A stretch of DNA of 64,000 bases from NCBI RefSeq assembly GCF_014174255.1, contig NZ_JABEQJ010000015.1, positions 49,969 through 113,968 of the forward strand, read 5' to 3'. The translations under genes were made by a program, and so were the position numbers. The notes under the pieces are model-generated. The model worked only from the letters and a program-made list of their open reading frames with translations, was not told where the DNA came from and did not search any database. This stretch comes from Gluconacetobacter sacchari. Lineage in GTDB: Bacteria; Pseudomonadota; Alphaproteobacteria; Acetobacterales; Acetobacteraceae. Of the stretch, positions 39,432 to 49,159 are shown in pieces (position 1 is the stretch's first letter; each line of letters begins with the position of its first letter).

Positions 39432-41540
39432 ATGCATGATTTTCGCTCGCTTCTTTTCATCTCCACGCTGTTCACCGCCGTCGGGTTGTCCGTGGCGGCG
39501 GCGCAGGAGATGCGCCCCGTGACCGTGTCGGCGAAAGCCCCCGTCCGCCCGGCGACCGCGACGATGCGGCCGGTCGCATCGGCCGGCAACCATGTCGCGC
39601 TGAAGCGGCAGGAGGGGGGAGAAACCATTACCGTCAGCGCCGCCCGTCGCCCGGTCAGCGTGGATGACATCGGTTCCAGCGTGACGATCGTGACCGAAGG
39701 GCAAATCCAGACCCAGCAGCGCCGGGGCCTGGCGGATATCCTGACGCGGCAGCCGGGACTGAATGTCGTGCAGACAGGAGGGCCCGGCGGCGCGACCTCG
39801 ATTTTCATGCGCGGGAACAATGCGAACGAGGTCAAGGTCCGGCTGGACGGCATGGACATCAATGACGGCAGTTCGCCCAGCGGGGCGTTCGATGCCGGCC
39901 AGTTCGTGACGGATGGCATGGGGAGGATCGAGATCCTGCGCGGGCCGCAGAGCGGCCTGTACGGTGCCGATGCCATGGCGGGCGTCATCGACATCACGAC
40001 CGCGCAGGGGCAGGGGCGTCTTACGCCGTTCGTCCGGCTTGAAGGTGGGGCGTATGGAACGTTCAACCAGGTGTTGGGTGCGCGGGGCAGCACAAGGCGG
40101 TTTCATTATAATATCGAATTGTCCCATTACCGTATGGATGGATTCAACAATATCCCGCCTTATATCGAGCGGGCGTATCAGGCCGACCGCCGGCAGCGGA
40201 ACGAGGGGAATCGCAACGACAACCGGAGCGCCAATATCCGGTTGGGATATGACGTGACCCGGACGTTCGATCTTGGCCTGACGGCGCGCCTGATCCAGTC
40301 GAATTACCATTCCTATTCGGTCTATGACCTACAGAGCGAGAATCTGTATGGGGATTCCGGTGTGCGCGAGCAGAACAACAAGAACGAGGCGATCGTGCGG
40401 GGCACCGCGCATCTCGTGTCGTTCGGCGGGCTGTTCGACCAGGTGATCGGGCTGGGATACATGACCAACCGCAATCGCTGGACGGAAACCGGCACCAGCT
40501 ATGGCAGCCCGATCAATCCGGACCCCAGTTACTATCGGTCGGATCGGTTGAAGATCGACTGGCACGGGACCTTCGACCTGAAGCAGTACGGCCAGTTTCT
40601 GGTCGGTGCCGAACATTTCCATGACACGTTCAACACCAGCCATACCGCCGCCAGCATCTGGGACAGCGGATACGACAATTCGGCCGGCATGGATACGACG
40701 GCGGGATATGGGCAGTATCAGGGAAACTGGAACCGGATTCTCTATGGTGCGGCCAATATCCGCTATGATGCGAATTCGCGCTACGGCAACCATGTGACCT
40801 GGCGGGTGGCGCCCGCCATCCATGTGCCGGGGACGGGGACCATCATCAAGGCCAGCGCCGGCTCGGGATTCCACGGGCCTTCGCTGTATCAGCTCTTCGC
40901 CAACCAGGTTGGCGCGGGATATTCCGAAAAGGGCAATCCGAACCTGCGGGCCGAGCGGTTGATCGGCTATGATGCCGGCGTGGAGCAGAAGCTGCTGCAT
41001 GATCGCCTGACATTCGGCGCCACCTGGTATGACAACCGGGTGAGGAACCTGATCCAGTCGGCGCTGTCGATCGATTCTTCGTATAACTACAATTATTCAT
41101 ATGAGAATGTGGCGAAGGCGCGCCTGTACGGCGTGGAGGCCTTTCTGGACTGGAAGGCGCGCAGCGATCTGGAGTTCAACCTGAGCTACACCTGGACCCA
41201 CGCGCGCAACGAGACGCTGGACACGGAATTGCAGCAGCGTCCGCAGCATAAATTCAATTTCAATACGCTATGGACGCCGATCCGCGACCTGACCTTCTCG
41301 GGCAACATTCTCTATGTGAGCGGCTGGCGCGACCTGCCAGTGATCGGCAGCGAGACATGCAGCGTCTGCGCCAAGGGACATGGGTATGTCACGATCGATA
41401 TCGCGGCCAATTACAAGATCAACCGGTTCATTTCGGTCCATGCCCGCGCGGATAATCTGCTGAACCGGCAATATGAGGAGCCGATCGGCTATTTGCAGCC
41501 GGGGCGTGGCGGGTATGGCGGCGTCACGCTGTCTTACTGA
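39432..41540 (+). CDS. btuB: TonB-dependent vitamin B12 receptor
   Basis: Outer-membrane receptor of 702 residues. A signal peptide is visible (FRSLLFISTLFTAVGLSVAAA), then a TonB-box-like ETITVSA near 60, a plug domain (LADILTRQPGLNVV, FMRGNNANEVKVRLDGMDIN, RIEILRGPQSGLYGADAMAG), a 22-strand barrel, and a C-terminal GYGGVTLSY with terminal aromatic. B12 as substrate is inferred from the riboswitch and the btuFCD genes downstream. An upstream GTG at 39390 is a possible but less likely start. Confidence 0.93.
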   Translation: MHDFRSLLFISTLFTAVGLSVAAAQEMRPVTVSAKAPVRPATATMRPVASAGNHVALKRQEGGETITVSAARRPVSVDDIGSSVTIVTEGQIQTQQRRGLADILTRQPGLNVVQTGGPGGATSIFMRGNNANEVKVRLDGMDINDGSSPSGAFDAGQFVTDGMGRIEILRGPQSGLYGADAMAGVIDITTAQGQGRLTPFVRLEGGAYGTFNQVLGARGSTRRFHYNIELSHYRMDGFNNIPPYIERAYQADRRQRNEGNRNDNRSANIRLGYDVTRTFDLGLTARLIQSNYHSYSVYDLQSENLYGDSGVREQNNKNEAIVRGTAHLVSFGGLFDQVIGLGYMTNRNRWTETGTSYGSPINPDPSYYRSDRLKIDWHGTFDLKQYGQFLVGAEHFHDTFNTSHTAASIWDSGYDNSAGMDTTAGYGQYQGNWNRILYGAANIRYDANSRYGNHVTWRVAPAIHVPGTGTIIKASAGSGFHGPSLYQLFANQVGAGYSEKGNPNLRAERLIGYDAGVEQKLLHDRLTFGATWYDNRVRNLIQSALSIDSSYNYNYSYENVAKARLYGVEAFLDWKARSDLEFNLSYTWTHARNETLDTELQQRPQHKFNFNTLWTPIRDLTFSGNILYVSGWRDLPVIGSETCSVCAKGHGYVTIDIAANYKINRFISVHARADNLLNRQYEEPIGYLQPGRGGYGGVTLSY

Positions 41541-41544
41541 CGCG

Positions 41545-42390
41545 ATGCCGGTCCGGGGACGCGGCCTGGCGGTCATGCTGCTGGTGGTGATGCTGGCGGG
41601 TGGGGCCCGGGCCGAGCCCCGGCATCGGATCGTTTCGCTGAACCTGTGTACGGACCAGTTGCTGCTGCAACTGGTGCCGGCCCCCGATATTGCGGGTCTG
41701 TCGCCACTGGCGCGGGATTGCGCCTATTCCGTGATGTGTCGCGAGGCGCGATCGGTTCCCGTCATTCGCGCCACGGCCGAGGCCGTGGTGGCGGCGCAGC
41801 CCGATCTTGTGGTTGGCGGGCGTTATACGCGGGTCATCGCCTTGCAGGCGGTGCGTCAGGCGGGCGTGCCGGTCGCACTGTTCGACCCCGTCGAGCGGCT
41901 GGCGGATGTCGCGGACCAGATCATGGCCGTGGCGAAGGCGGCGGGCGTGCCGGCTCGGGGGCGGGCACTGGCCGATGCGTTCATGTTTCGTCTGGCGGCC
42001 TATCCTGTTTCCGCGGATAGCGGGGCTGTCCCCTCGGCGGTGATCTATGCCGCCAATGGCTTCGTGACCCGTGAGGGATCGCTGGCCGACGACATGTTGA
42101 AACGGGCCGGGTTTCGCAATGCGGCGAACGAACCGGAGAGGGGGCATGCGCTCGCCTTGCCGCTGGAGAATCTGCTGGCCCGGCCGCCCGACCTGCTGAT
42201 CGTCGCGCGCTCCGATGTCGGCACGTCGATGGCGCAGGCGGTGCTGGACCATCCGGCGTTGCGCGACGCGTTTCCGCCGCCGCACCGTCTGACGCTGCCC
42301 GACCGGATGTGGCTGTGTGGCCTGCCGCAGACGCTCGATACGCTGGATCGGCTGATCGCGGCCCGCAAGCTGCTGGAGGATTCCCGATGA
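41545..42390 (+). CDS. btuF: Cobalamin ABC transporter, substrate-binding protein
   Basis: Periplasmic binding protein of 281 residues from the ATG at 41545, 4 bases after btuB. A signal peptide (LAVMLLVVMLAGGARAE) precedes a cluster-A-3/helical-backbone fold: RIVSLNLCTDQLLLQL, AQPDLVVGG and GVPVALFDPVERLADVADQI. There is no lipobox. The gene overlaps btuC by four bases (ATGA). Confidence 0.88.
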   Translation: MPVRGRGLAVMLLVVMLAGGARAEPRHRIVSLNLCTDQLLLQLVPAPDIAGLSPLARDCAYSVMCREARSVPVIRATAEAVVAAQPDLVVGGRYTRVIALQAVRQAGVPVALFDPVERLADVADQIMAVAKAAGVPARGRALADAFMFRLAAYPVSADSGAVPSAVIYAANGFVTREGSLADDMLKRAGFRNAANEPERGHALALPLENLLARPPDLLIVARSDVGTSMAQAVLDHPALRDAFPPPHRLTLPDRMWLCGLPQTLDTLDRLIAARKLLEDSR

Positions 42391-43391
42391 TCGACCGCCG
42401 CGACTATCCGCTGATCGCCGCCCTGGCGGCGGGTGTGCTGGCGATGCTGGTCCTGTCGCTGGTGTGGGGGGACAGCCCCGTTTCGCTGCCTGCGGCGCTG
42501 CGCGATCTGCTGGCGGGACGGCATAGCGTGGGGGCGATCATCGTCGGGCAGTTGCGGCTGCCTCGGGCGATCCTCGGGATTGCGATCGGAGCGGCGCTGG
42601 GGCTGAGCGGGGCGGTGATGCAGGGTTATCTGCGTAATCCGCTGGCCGATCCCGGTCTGCTGGGCGTGTCCGGCGGCGCGGCGCTGGGGGCAGTGCTGGT
42701 CTTCTATACCGGGTTGGCCGGCGTGTCCGCGCTGTTGCTGCCGGCGGGGGGGCTGGCGGGGGCGCTGCTGGCGGTGCTGCTGCTGCTGGGGCTGGTCGGG
42801 CAGGGCGGGACGCTGGTGCTGCTGCTGGCGGGGGCCGCGCTGAGCAGTTTCGCCGCCGCGCTGACGGCCATGGCGATGAACCTGATGCCGAGCCCTTATG
42901 CGGCCTACGAGGTCATGCGGTGGGTCATGGGGTCGCTGACCGACCGGACCATGACCGATGTGTGGATCAGCCTGCCGGGCACCATCGCGGGCTGCCTGTT
43001 GATGCTGACGACGGCGCGGGCGCTGGATGCGCTGGCGTTGGGGGACGAGGTGGCGGAAAGCATGGGGTTTCGCCTGCGCGGCCTGCGGGGCGTCCAGACC
43101 CGGGTGGTCATGGGCACCGCCGTCGCCGTCGGGTCCTGCGTCGCGGTCAGCGGCGCGATCGGCTTCGTGGGGCTGGTGGTGCCGCATTTGCTGCGGCCGC
43201 TGACAGGGTATCAGCCCGCGCGCCTGCTGCTGCCTTCCGCGCTGGGGGGCGCGCTGCTGCTGCTGCTGGCCGATGCGGCCGTGCGGCTTCTGTCCGGTGC
43301 CACCGAGATCCAGATCGGTGTGTTGACGGCACTGATCGGGGCGCCGGTCTTCTTCCACCGGGTGATCGCCATGCGGCGGAGCCAGGCATGA
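42387..43391 (+). CDS. btuC: Cobalamin ABC transporter, permease
   Basis: FecCD-type inner-membrane permease of 334 residues with about ten helices. Family landmarks are RLPRAILGIAIGAALGLSGA, NPLADPGLLGVSGGAALGA and GAIGFVGLVVPHLLRPLTG. The LVVPHLLR segment is the coupling region that meets the ATPase. ATGA overlaps at both ends join it to btuF and btuD. Confidence 0.93.
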   Translation: MIDRRDYPLIAALAAGVLAMLVLSLVWGDSPVSLPAALRDLLAGRHSVGAIIVGQLRLPRAILGIAIGAALGLSGAVMQGYLRNPLADPGLLGVSGGAALGAVLVFYTGLAGVSALLLPAGGLAGALLAVLLLLGLVGQGGTLVLLLAGAALSSFAAALTAMAMNLMPSPYAAYEVMRWVMGSLTDRTMTDVWISLPGTIAGCLLMLTTARALDALALGDEVAESMGFRLRGLRGVQTRVVMGTAVAVGSCVAVSGAIGFVGLVVPHLLRPLTGYQPARLLLPSALGGALLLLLADAAVRLLSGATEIQIGVLTALIGAPVFFHRVIAMRRSQA

Positions 43392-44176
43392 CTGGCCTCG
43401 TTGCGCGTGGGGTAACGCTGGTGCTGGGCGGGCGGACGGTCCTGCATGAGGCGGGGGTCGCGGTGGCCCCCGGGGAAGTCGTCGGTGTGATCGGTCCCAA
43501 TGGCGCGGGCAAGAGCACGCTGCTGCGTGCGTTGGCCGGCATCCAGCGCCCTGATAAGGGCGAGGTGATGCTGGAAGGCCGCGAACTGGCGGGGATGACG
43601 CCGGGCGACCGGGCCCGGCGCCTGTCTTTTCTGCCGCAGGAGGGGGAGCCGACGCCGCCGATGCGGGTGGAGGACCTGGTGGCTCTTGGGCGTCTGCCGC
43701 ATCGCGCGGCGCGGGACGGGGCGCGCGATCGCGCGGCGGTCGACCGTGCGCTGGCCGAAACCGGACTGCTGGATCTGCGCGACCGGCCGGCCAGCCAGTT
43801 GTCGGGCGGTGAGCGTGCCCGCCTGCGGCTGGCGCGGGCCCTGGCGGTCGAAGCGTCCTTTCTGCTTGCCGATGAGCCGGTGGCGGCGCTGGACCCCGCG
43901 CATGCGCTTGCGGTGATGGCATCGTTCGACCGGCTGGGGCGGGCAGGGGTGGGAGTGGCGGTGGTGTTGCACGACCTGACGCTGGCCGGGCGGTTCTGTC
44001 ACCGGCTGGTGCTGATGCGGGACGGGCGGGTCGTGGCGCAGGGGACGGCGGCGGAGATTTTGACCGATGCGACCATGCGGGCGGTTTATGGCGTGACCGT
44101 GCGGCGGGTGGGCGACGCGATCGTGCCCTGGAGCCTGACCGGTGGCTGCCAGGCGGATGAGCAGCGGGTTTCGTGA
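43388..44176 (+). CDS. btuD: Cobalamin ABC transporter, ATPase
   Basis: ATPase of 262 residues with Walker A GPNGAGKST (about 34-42), Q-loop FLPQEGE, signature LSGGERARLRLARAL, Walker B FLLADEPVAALDP and switch His in VVLHDLTLA. It completes the BtuCDF transporter that moves B12 from periplasm to cytoplasm. It is the last gene of the riboswitch-controlled operon. Confidence 0.93.
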   Translation: MTGLVARGVTLVLGGRTVLHEAGVAVAPGEVVGVIGPNGAGKSTLLRALAGIQRPDKGEVMLEGRELAGMTPGDRARRLSFLPQEGEPTPPMRVEDLVALGRLPHRAARDGARDRAAVDRALAETGLLDLRDRPASQLSGGERARLRLARALAVEASFLLADEPVAALDPAHALAVMASFDRLGRAGVGVAVVLHDLTLAGRFCHRLVLMRDGRVVAQGTAAEILTDATMRAVYGVTVRRVGDAIVPWSLTGGCQADEQRVS

Positions 44177-44279
44177 AAAATACGCGAAAAATATAGCTGT
44201 GTTCGATCGATTGCCGCAGGTCACCGCGACGTGATGGGATCGTTTGTCGTTCCGGAGGCGTTCGTGGGGGGAACGATGC

Positions 44280-44303
44280 CCGGGGCGGATCGGTCCGCCC
44301 CGG
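44280..44303. terminator. Perfect GC hairpin between btuD and actA
   Basis: CCGGGGCGGA (44280-44289), loop TCGG, TCCGCCCCGG (44294-44303). It lies 104 bases after btuD and 23 before actA. With no T-run it may be a Rho-associated end of the btu operon or part of the act leader. Confidence 0.45.
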
Positions 44304-44325
44304 CCTGCAAGGTGGAAAATGGCCC

Positions 44326-44979
44326 ATGGCGGCTATATTCAGTCCACGGGCCAACGTCATCGCCGCGGTGGCGATGCTGGGGGCCATGGGCGCCGTCGCG
44401 GGGCTGTGTCTGTGGTGGTTTGCGTGGCCGCGATCGGATTACGCCCGGCATGTCGGGTGGGTGATCCAGCAGCCGGTTCCTTTCAGTCACCAGCATCATG
44501 TTGCGGGATTGGGGATCGATTGCCGCTTCTGCCACAGCAGCGTGGAGCGCAGCGCGCAGGCCAGCCTGCCGCCGACCTACACCTGCATGACGTGTCATTC
44601 GCAGATCTGGACCAATGCCGCCGTGCTGGCGCCGGTACGCGACAGTCTGATGGCAAACAGACCGATCGTCTGGGTGAGGGTGACGGACATACCGGATTAC
44701 GTTTACTTCAACCATAGCATCCATGTTTCGAAAGGCGTGGGGTGCGCGAGTTGCCACGGGGACGTGGCGCGCATGCCGCTGACCTTCAAGGCGAAGACGC
44801 TGACGATGCAGTTCTGTCTGGACTGCCATCGCAATCCGGGGCCGAACCTGCGCCCGCTCGCGCATGTCTATGACACGGACTGGCGTCCCGACCATGCGAC
44901 GCCGTCTCCGGCGGAATTGATGCGTGCCTATCATATCGGCGGGCGAAACCTGACGGAGTGCTCGATATGCCATCGCTGA
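44326..44979 (+). CDS. actA: Alternative complex III, pentahaem cytochrome subunit ActA
   Basis: Periplasm-facing multihaem subunit of 217 residues with an N-terminal membrane anchor (about 11-33) and exactly five CxxCH haem sites: Cys66, Cys87, Cys140, Cys164 and Cys212. This is the ActA haem number. It carries electrons within the quinol:cytochrome c oxidoreductase that replaces the bc1 complex. It starts the ACIII-caa3 operon and overlaps actB by 13 bases. Confidence 0.92.
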   Translation: MAAIFSPRANVIAAVAMLGAMGAVAGLCLWWFAWPRSDYARHVGWVIQQPVPFSHQHHVAGLGIDCRFCHSSVERSAQASLPPTYTCMTCHSQIWTNAAVLAPVRDSLMANRPIVWVRVTDIPDYVYFNHSIHVSKGVGCASCHGDVARMPLTFKAKTLTMQFCLDCHRNPGPNLRPLAHVYDTDWRPDHATPSPAELMRAYHIGGRNLTECSICHR

Positions 44980-47798
44980 AGGGGATTCCGGGCGACGAAC
45001 GGGACTGGATCAGGCGCTTCCCGCACCTGGAACAGGCGTTGGCGCATCCGCTGGATCGGCGGCGGACGCTGAAACTGCTGGCGCTTGCCTTGGCCGGCGG
45101 CGGACTGGCGGGATGCGATCCCGGGACGCCGGATCGCGGGTTTGTCTCGGCGGTGCGGGCGGCGCCGGGGGTGGTTCCCGGGAGAGCCAATATTTATGCC
45201 AGTGCCCATGTCCGTGATGGGTATGCCAACGGCATTCTCGTCACGCACCAGATGGGGCGACCGATCAAGGTGGAAGGCAATCCCGGACATCCGTCCAGCC
45301 TCGGGGCGACCGACCTGTTCGCGCAGGCCGAGATTCAGGATTTCTATGATCCCGACCGGGCCAGCGGGCCGCTGCATGACGGCATGCCCGCCGCGTGGCA
45401 GGAGGTGACGACGGCCCTCCAGGCTCTGCGCGCGGTGCCGGGTGGCGCGGGGGCAGGTCTGCGCGTCCTGACCGGAACGGTCACCTCGCCCACGCTGGGA
45501 GCGGCGGTCGAGGCGCTGCTGGCGGCGCATCCCGGTGCCGTCTGGCATCGATGGGACGCCATCGGGCGCGATGCGGTGCGGGAGGGCGCGGCCGCGGCCT
45601 ATGGGCGGCCGGCGATGGTGATACCGGATCTGCGGCAGGTTGATGTCGCGCTGGCCGTGGACAGCGACCTGTTGGACAGCGCGCCTGGGCATCTGCGCCA
45701 TGCCAGGGCCTTTGCCGGGCGGCGTAATCCGGTGCGGGGGCCGATGAGCCGCCTGTATGCCTTGGAGCCGACGCCGGGCCTGACGGGGGTGGCGGCCGAC
45801 CATCGCTTTATCGCGACGCCCGCCGGATGCGAGGAGGTTATCGGACGGCTGGCGGCTTCGCTGCTGCACAACGAGGAGCCGTCCGGCGGCCCGGACTGGC
45901 TGAGGGCCGTGGTGGACGATCTGCGCGCGCATCGTGGGCGGGCGCTGATCCATCTCGGTCCCGATTACGGGGCGCGGACCCATGAAGCGGTCCATGCGAT
46001 GAACGAGGCGCTGGGTGGCCGGGGCGGCGTGTTCGATGTCTTCGAGCCGGCCGAGTATCGCCCGGCGCAACCGCTTTCCGGCTTGCCCGACCTGATGGAC
46101 GATATGGAACAGGGTCGCGTCCGCGCGCTGCTGATGCTGGACGTCAATCCGGTCTATCAGGTGCCGCGTTTTGCGGAGGCACTGCCGCGCGTGGCCCTGA
46201 GCGTTGCATTGGCCGACCGGCCGCATGAGACGGCACGGGCGGCGCGGTGGCATGTTCCGCTGGTGCATGGGTTCGAGGCATGGGGGGATGCGCGCGCCGA
46301 CGATGGTACGGCGACGATCCTACAGCCGCAGGCGATGCCGCTTTATGGCGGAGCCACCGCCGCGGCCCTCCTGCGGTTCTGCGCCGGCGACGTCGTACGC
46401 CCGGCACGGGAACTGGTGCTGCAGGTGTGGCGGGACCGTCTGGCGTCGGAGCGCGACTGGCGCGCGGCGCTGGCCGCCGGGGTTGTTCCGGGCACCGCCA
46501 GCGCGCGGCTCGACGCGGCGATCGCGCCCGCCATGCCGCGCGTCCTGCCCGGCGCGGGGCCTGCGGACCTGACGCTGCTGCTCCGGCCCGACCCGCATCT
46601 GTGGGATGGGCGCGAGGCGAATAATCCATGGTTGCAGGAATTGCCCCGGCCGCTCAGCAAGACGGTATGGGGCAATCCGCTGCTGGTTCCGCCGGATCTG
46701 GCGCGATCAATGGGGCTGCGCAACGGGGATGAAGTGGCACTCTTCGTGGGCGCGCGCCGTGCCGTGCTGCCGGTCTGGGTGCAGCCGGGGCAGGCAGCGG
46801 GCTGCGTGGTCGGGCTGCTGGGGTCGGGGCGGTGGCATGCGGGAGAAACGGGAGATGGGGTCGGCGCCGATCTTTATCCATTGCGCGATGGTGTGGGGGC
46901 GGTGCGGATTGTCGCTACCGGCCGCAGCGTGGATGTGGCCTGCACCGAACATCATGCCACCCTGGTTGCCGACAGGCCTTCCGACATCGTGCGACACGGT
47001 ACGCTGGCGCGGTTTCGGCAGGAACCCGGATTTCTCGGTGTCGCGCGGAATGATGCGGCATCGATCGCTTCGCTTTATCGGCGGGACCCGGGTGCGCCGG
47101 TGGCGTGGGGGATGAGCATCGATCTCAATGCCTGCATCGGCTGCAATGCCTGCATGACCGCGTGCCAGGCGGAGAACAACGTGCCGGTGGTGGGGCGCGA
47201 CGAGGTGCTGCGCCAGCGTGAGATGCATTGGCTGCGGATCGATCGTGCCTATGAAGGAACGGAGGAGGCTCCGGATACGTTCTTCCAGCCGATGCTCTGC
47301 ATGCATTGCGAACAGGCGCCGTGCGAAACGGTCTGCCCCGTGGGCGCCACGATGCATGATTCGGAGGGCCTGAATCTGATGGTCTACAATCGATGCGTCG
47401 GCACGAAATTCTGTTCCAATAATTGTCCTTACAAGGTCAGGCGTTTCAACTACTTCGCCTTTGCCGAGCAGGAGCGCCGGCCACCGGTCAGCCGCAATCC
47501 GGACGTTTCGGTGCGCGGGCGCGGGGTGATGGAAAAATGCACTTTCTGCGTACAGCGGATCGCGCAGGCACGGATTGCGGCGGACCGGGACGGCGTGGCC
47601 GAACAGGTGGCGACGGCCTGCCAGGCGGCCTGTCCGACGCAGGCCATCACCTTCGGTGACATCAACGATCCAGACGCTGCCGTCAGGCATCGCAAGGCCA
47701 GTCCGCTGACCTATGCCGTGCTGTCCGAGCAGGGTACGCGTCCGCGCGTGACGTATGAGGCGCGCATCCGTAACCCGAACCCGGCGCTCGAAACATGA
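44967..47798 (+). CDS. actB: Alternative complex III, Fe-S subunit ActB
   Basis: Periplasmic fused subunit of 943 residues. A Tat-like N-terminus (RRRTLKLLALALAGGG then GC) precedes a molybdopterin-oxidoreductase-fold domain, about 40-690, which in known ActB proteins holds no molybdenum cofactor. From about 723 a ferredoxin-like domain has CIGCNACMTAC, CMHCEQAPCETVC, CVGTKFCSNNC, CTFC and CQAAC, enough for three 4Fe-4S and one 3Fe-4S cluster. The start at 44967 was chosen over GTG 44958. It overlaps actC by four bases. Confidence 0.93.
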   Translation: MPSLKGIPGDERDWIRRFPHLEQALAHPLDRRRTLKLLALALAGGGLAGCDPGTPDRGFVSAVRAAPGVVPGRANIYASAHVRDGYANGILVTHQMGRPIKVEGNPGHPSSLGATDLFAQAEIQDFYDPDRASGPLHDGMPAAWQEVTTALQALRAVPGGAGAGLRVLTGTVTSPTLGAAVEALLAAHPGAVWHRWDAIGRDAVREGAAAAYGRPAMVIPDLRQVDVALAVDSDLLDSAPGHLRHARAFAGRRNPVRGPMSRLYALEPTPGLTGVAADHRFIATPAGCEEVIGRLAASLLHNEEPSGGPDWLRAVVDDLRAHRGRALIHLGPDYGARTHEAVHAMNEALGGRGGVFDVFEPAEYRPAQPLSGLPDLMDDMEQGRVRALLMLDVNPVYQVPRFAEALPRVALSVALADRPHETARAARWHVPLVHGFEAWGDARADDGTATILQPQAMPLYGGATAAALLRFCAGDVVRPARELVLQVWRDRLASERDWRAALAAGVVPGTASARLDAAIAPAMPRVLPGAGPADLTLLLRPDPHLWDGREANNPWLQELPRPLSKTVWGNPLLVPPDLARSMGLRNGDEVALFVGARRAVLPVWVQPGQAAGCVVGLLGSGRWHAGETGDGVGADLYPLRDGVGAVRIVATGRSVDVACTEHHATLVADRPSDIVRHGTLARFRQEPGFLGVARNDAASIASLYRRDPGAPVAWGMSIDLNACIGCNACMTACQAENNVPVVGRDEVLRQREMHWLRIDRAYEGTEEAPDTFFQPMLCMHCEQAPCETVCPVGATMHDSEGLNLMVYNRCVGTKFCSNNCPYKVRRFNYFAFAEQERRPPVSRNPDVSVRGRGVMEKCTFCVQRIAQARIAADRDGVAEQVATACQAACPTQAITFGDINDPDAAVRHRKASPLTYAVLSEQGTRPRVTYEARIRNPNPALET

Positions 47799-49159
47799 GC
47801 GCCCCGGCTGTCATCGTCCCCGCTGTCATTGCCGCTGGGGAGACCGCGCAGTCGGTGACTGAACGCATCAGCGCGGTGACGCTGCGCGAAGGCGCGCGGC
47901 CCTGGAGCCCGCTCTGGTGGTGGGGGGCATTCGCGTTCTCGCTGGGACTGCTGGGAATGGGCGTGATCTCGGTGGGATGGCTGTTCTATGCCGGGCTGGG
48001 CATCTGGGGCATCGACTGGCCGGTCGTCTGGGGCCTGGATATTCTCAATTACGTCTGGTGGATCGCCATCGCCTCGGGCGGAACGTTCATCTCCGCGCTG
48101 TTCTTCCTGCTGGGGGTGGAATGGCGCACGGCGCTGAATCGGCTGGCGGAAAGCCTGACCCTGTGCGCGGCCTTGTGCGCCGCGATCTTTCCCATCCTGC
48201 ATCTGGGCCGGCCGTGGTTCTTCTACTGGCTGTTTCCCTATCCGAACACGATGGGGTTGTGGGCCCAGTTCCGCAGTCCGCTGGTATGGGATTTCTTCGC
48301 GATCCTGACATATGTTCTGGCGTCGACCCTGTTCTGGTATTTCGGGTTGCTGCCGGATCTGGCGACCTTGCGCGACCGGGCGCAAAGCCAGGGGCTGCGC
48401 GTATTCTACGGCGTGCTCGCCTTGGGTTTTCGGGGATCGGGTCGGCAGTGGCGGCATTATCGTGCGGTCTATGCCGTCATGGCCGCGCTGATGGCGCCGC
48501 TGGTGGTGTCGGTCCACAGCATCGTGGGGATGGATTTCGCGGGCAGTGCCGCCATCGGCTGGCATTCCACGCAGTTTCCGCCTTTCTTCGTGTTCGGTGC
48601 GGCCCTGTCGGGGTTTGCGGTCGTGCTGGTGGCCATTCTGCCGCTGCGCGTGCTGCTGGGGTTGCAGGCCTATGTGACGGATCGGCATATCGATGTGCTG
48701 GGTCGCCTGTTCCTGACCAGTTCGCTGTGTGTCGCCTATGCCTACCTCATGGATGGCTTTTCCACCTTTTATGGGCCGGACCCGGCGGAGCGGACGATGT
48801 TCGTCCTGCGTGTCTTCGGCCTGTATGCGCCGGTCTACTGGGGTACCATCGTCCTGAATATCCTGCTGCCGCAATTGCTGTGGTGGCGTACGGCGCGGCT
48901 GACGCCGCCCCTGGTCTGGGGGATCGGGCTGGGCGTGCTGATGGGGATGTGGCTGGAACGGTTCCAGATCATCGTGACCAGTCTGGCGCGTACGCAGATG
49001 CCGTCTTCCTGGGGGCAATACACGCCGACGATATGGGAATGGAGCCTGTTTTTCGGCACGATCGGGTTGTTCCTGACGACATTTCTGCTGATCGTGCGAC
49101 TGATGCCGGTGGTGGCGATGGCGGAAATGCGGGCGATGCTGCGGGGAGGGACGGCATGA
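47795..49159 (+). CDS. actC: Alternative complex III, NrfD-like membrane subunit ActC
   Basis: Polytopic inner-membrane protein of 454 residues with about ten helices, NrfD/PsrC-like. It probably forms the quinol site and a proton path together with ActF. Landmarks are WGIDWPVVWGLDILNYVWWI, HLGRPWFFYWLFPYPNTMG and VSVHSIVGMDFAGS with conserved His/Asp. ATGA overlaps join it to actB and actD. Confidence 0.93.
   Translation: MSAPAVIVPAVIAAGETAQSVTERISAVTLREGARPWSPLWWWGAFAFSLGLLGMGVISVGWLFYAGLGIWGIDWPVVWGLDILNYVWWIAIASGGTFISALFFLLGVEWRTALNRLAESLTLCAALCAAIFPILHLGRPWFFYWLFPYPNTMGLWAQFRSPLVWDFFAILTYVLASTLFWYFGLLPDLATLRDRAQSQGLRVFYGVLALGFRGSGRQWRHYRAVYAVMAALMAPLVVSVHSIVGMDFAGSAAIGWHSTQFPPFFVFGAALSGFAVVLVAILPLRVLLGLQAYVTDRHIDVLGRLFLTSSLCVAYAYLMDGFSTFYGPDPAERTMFVLRVFGLYAPVYWGTIVLNILLPQLLWWRTARLTPPLVWGIGLGVLMGMWLERFQIIVTSLARTQMPSSWGQYTPTIWEWSLFFGTIGLFLTTFLLIVRLMPVVAMAEMRAMLRGGTA

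Noticed and set aside
42045..44387. 780-codon minus-strand frame rich in Pro, Arg and Gln.
   Set aside because: It is the shadow of btuF, btuC and btuD, which have full family motifs and coupled starts.
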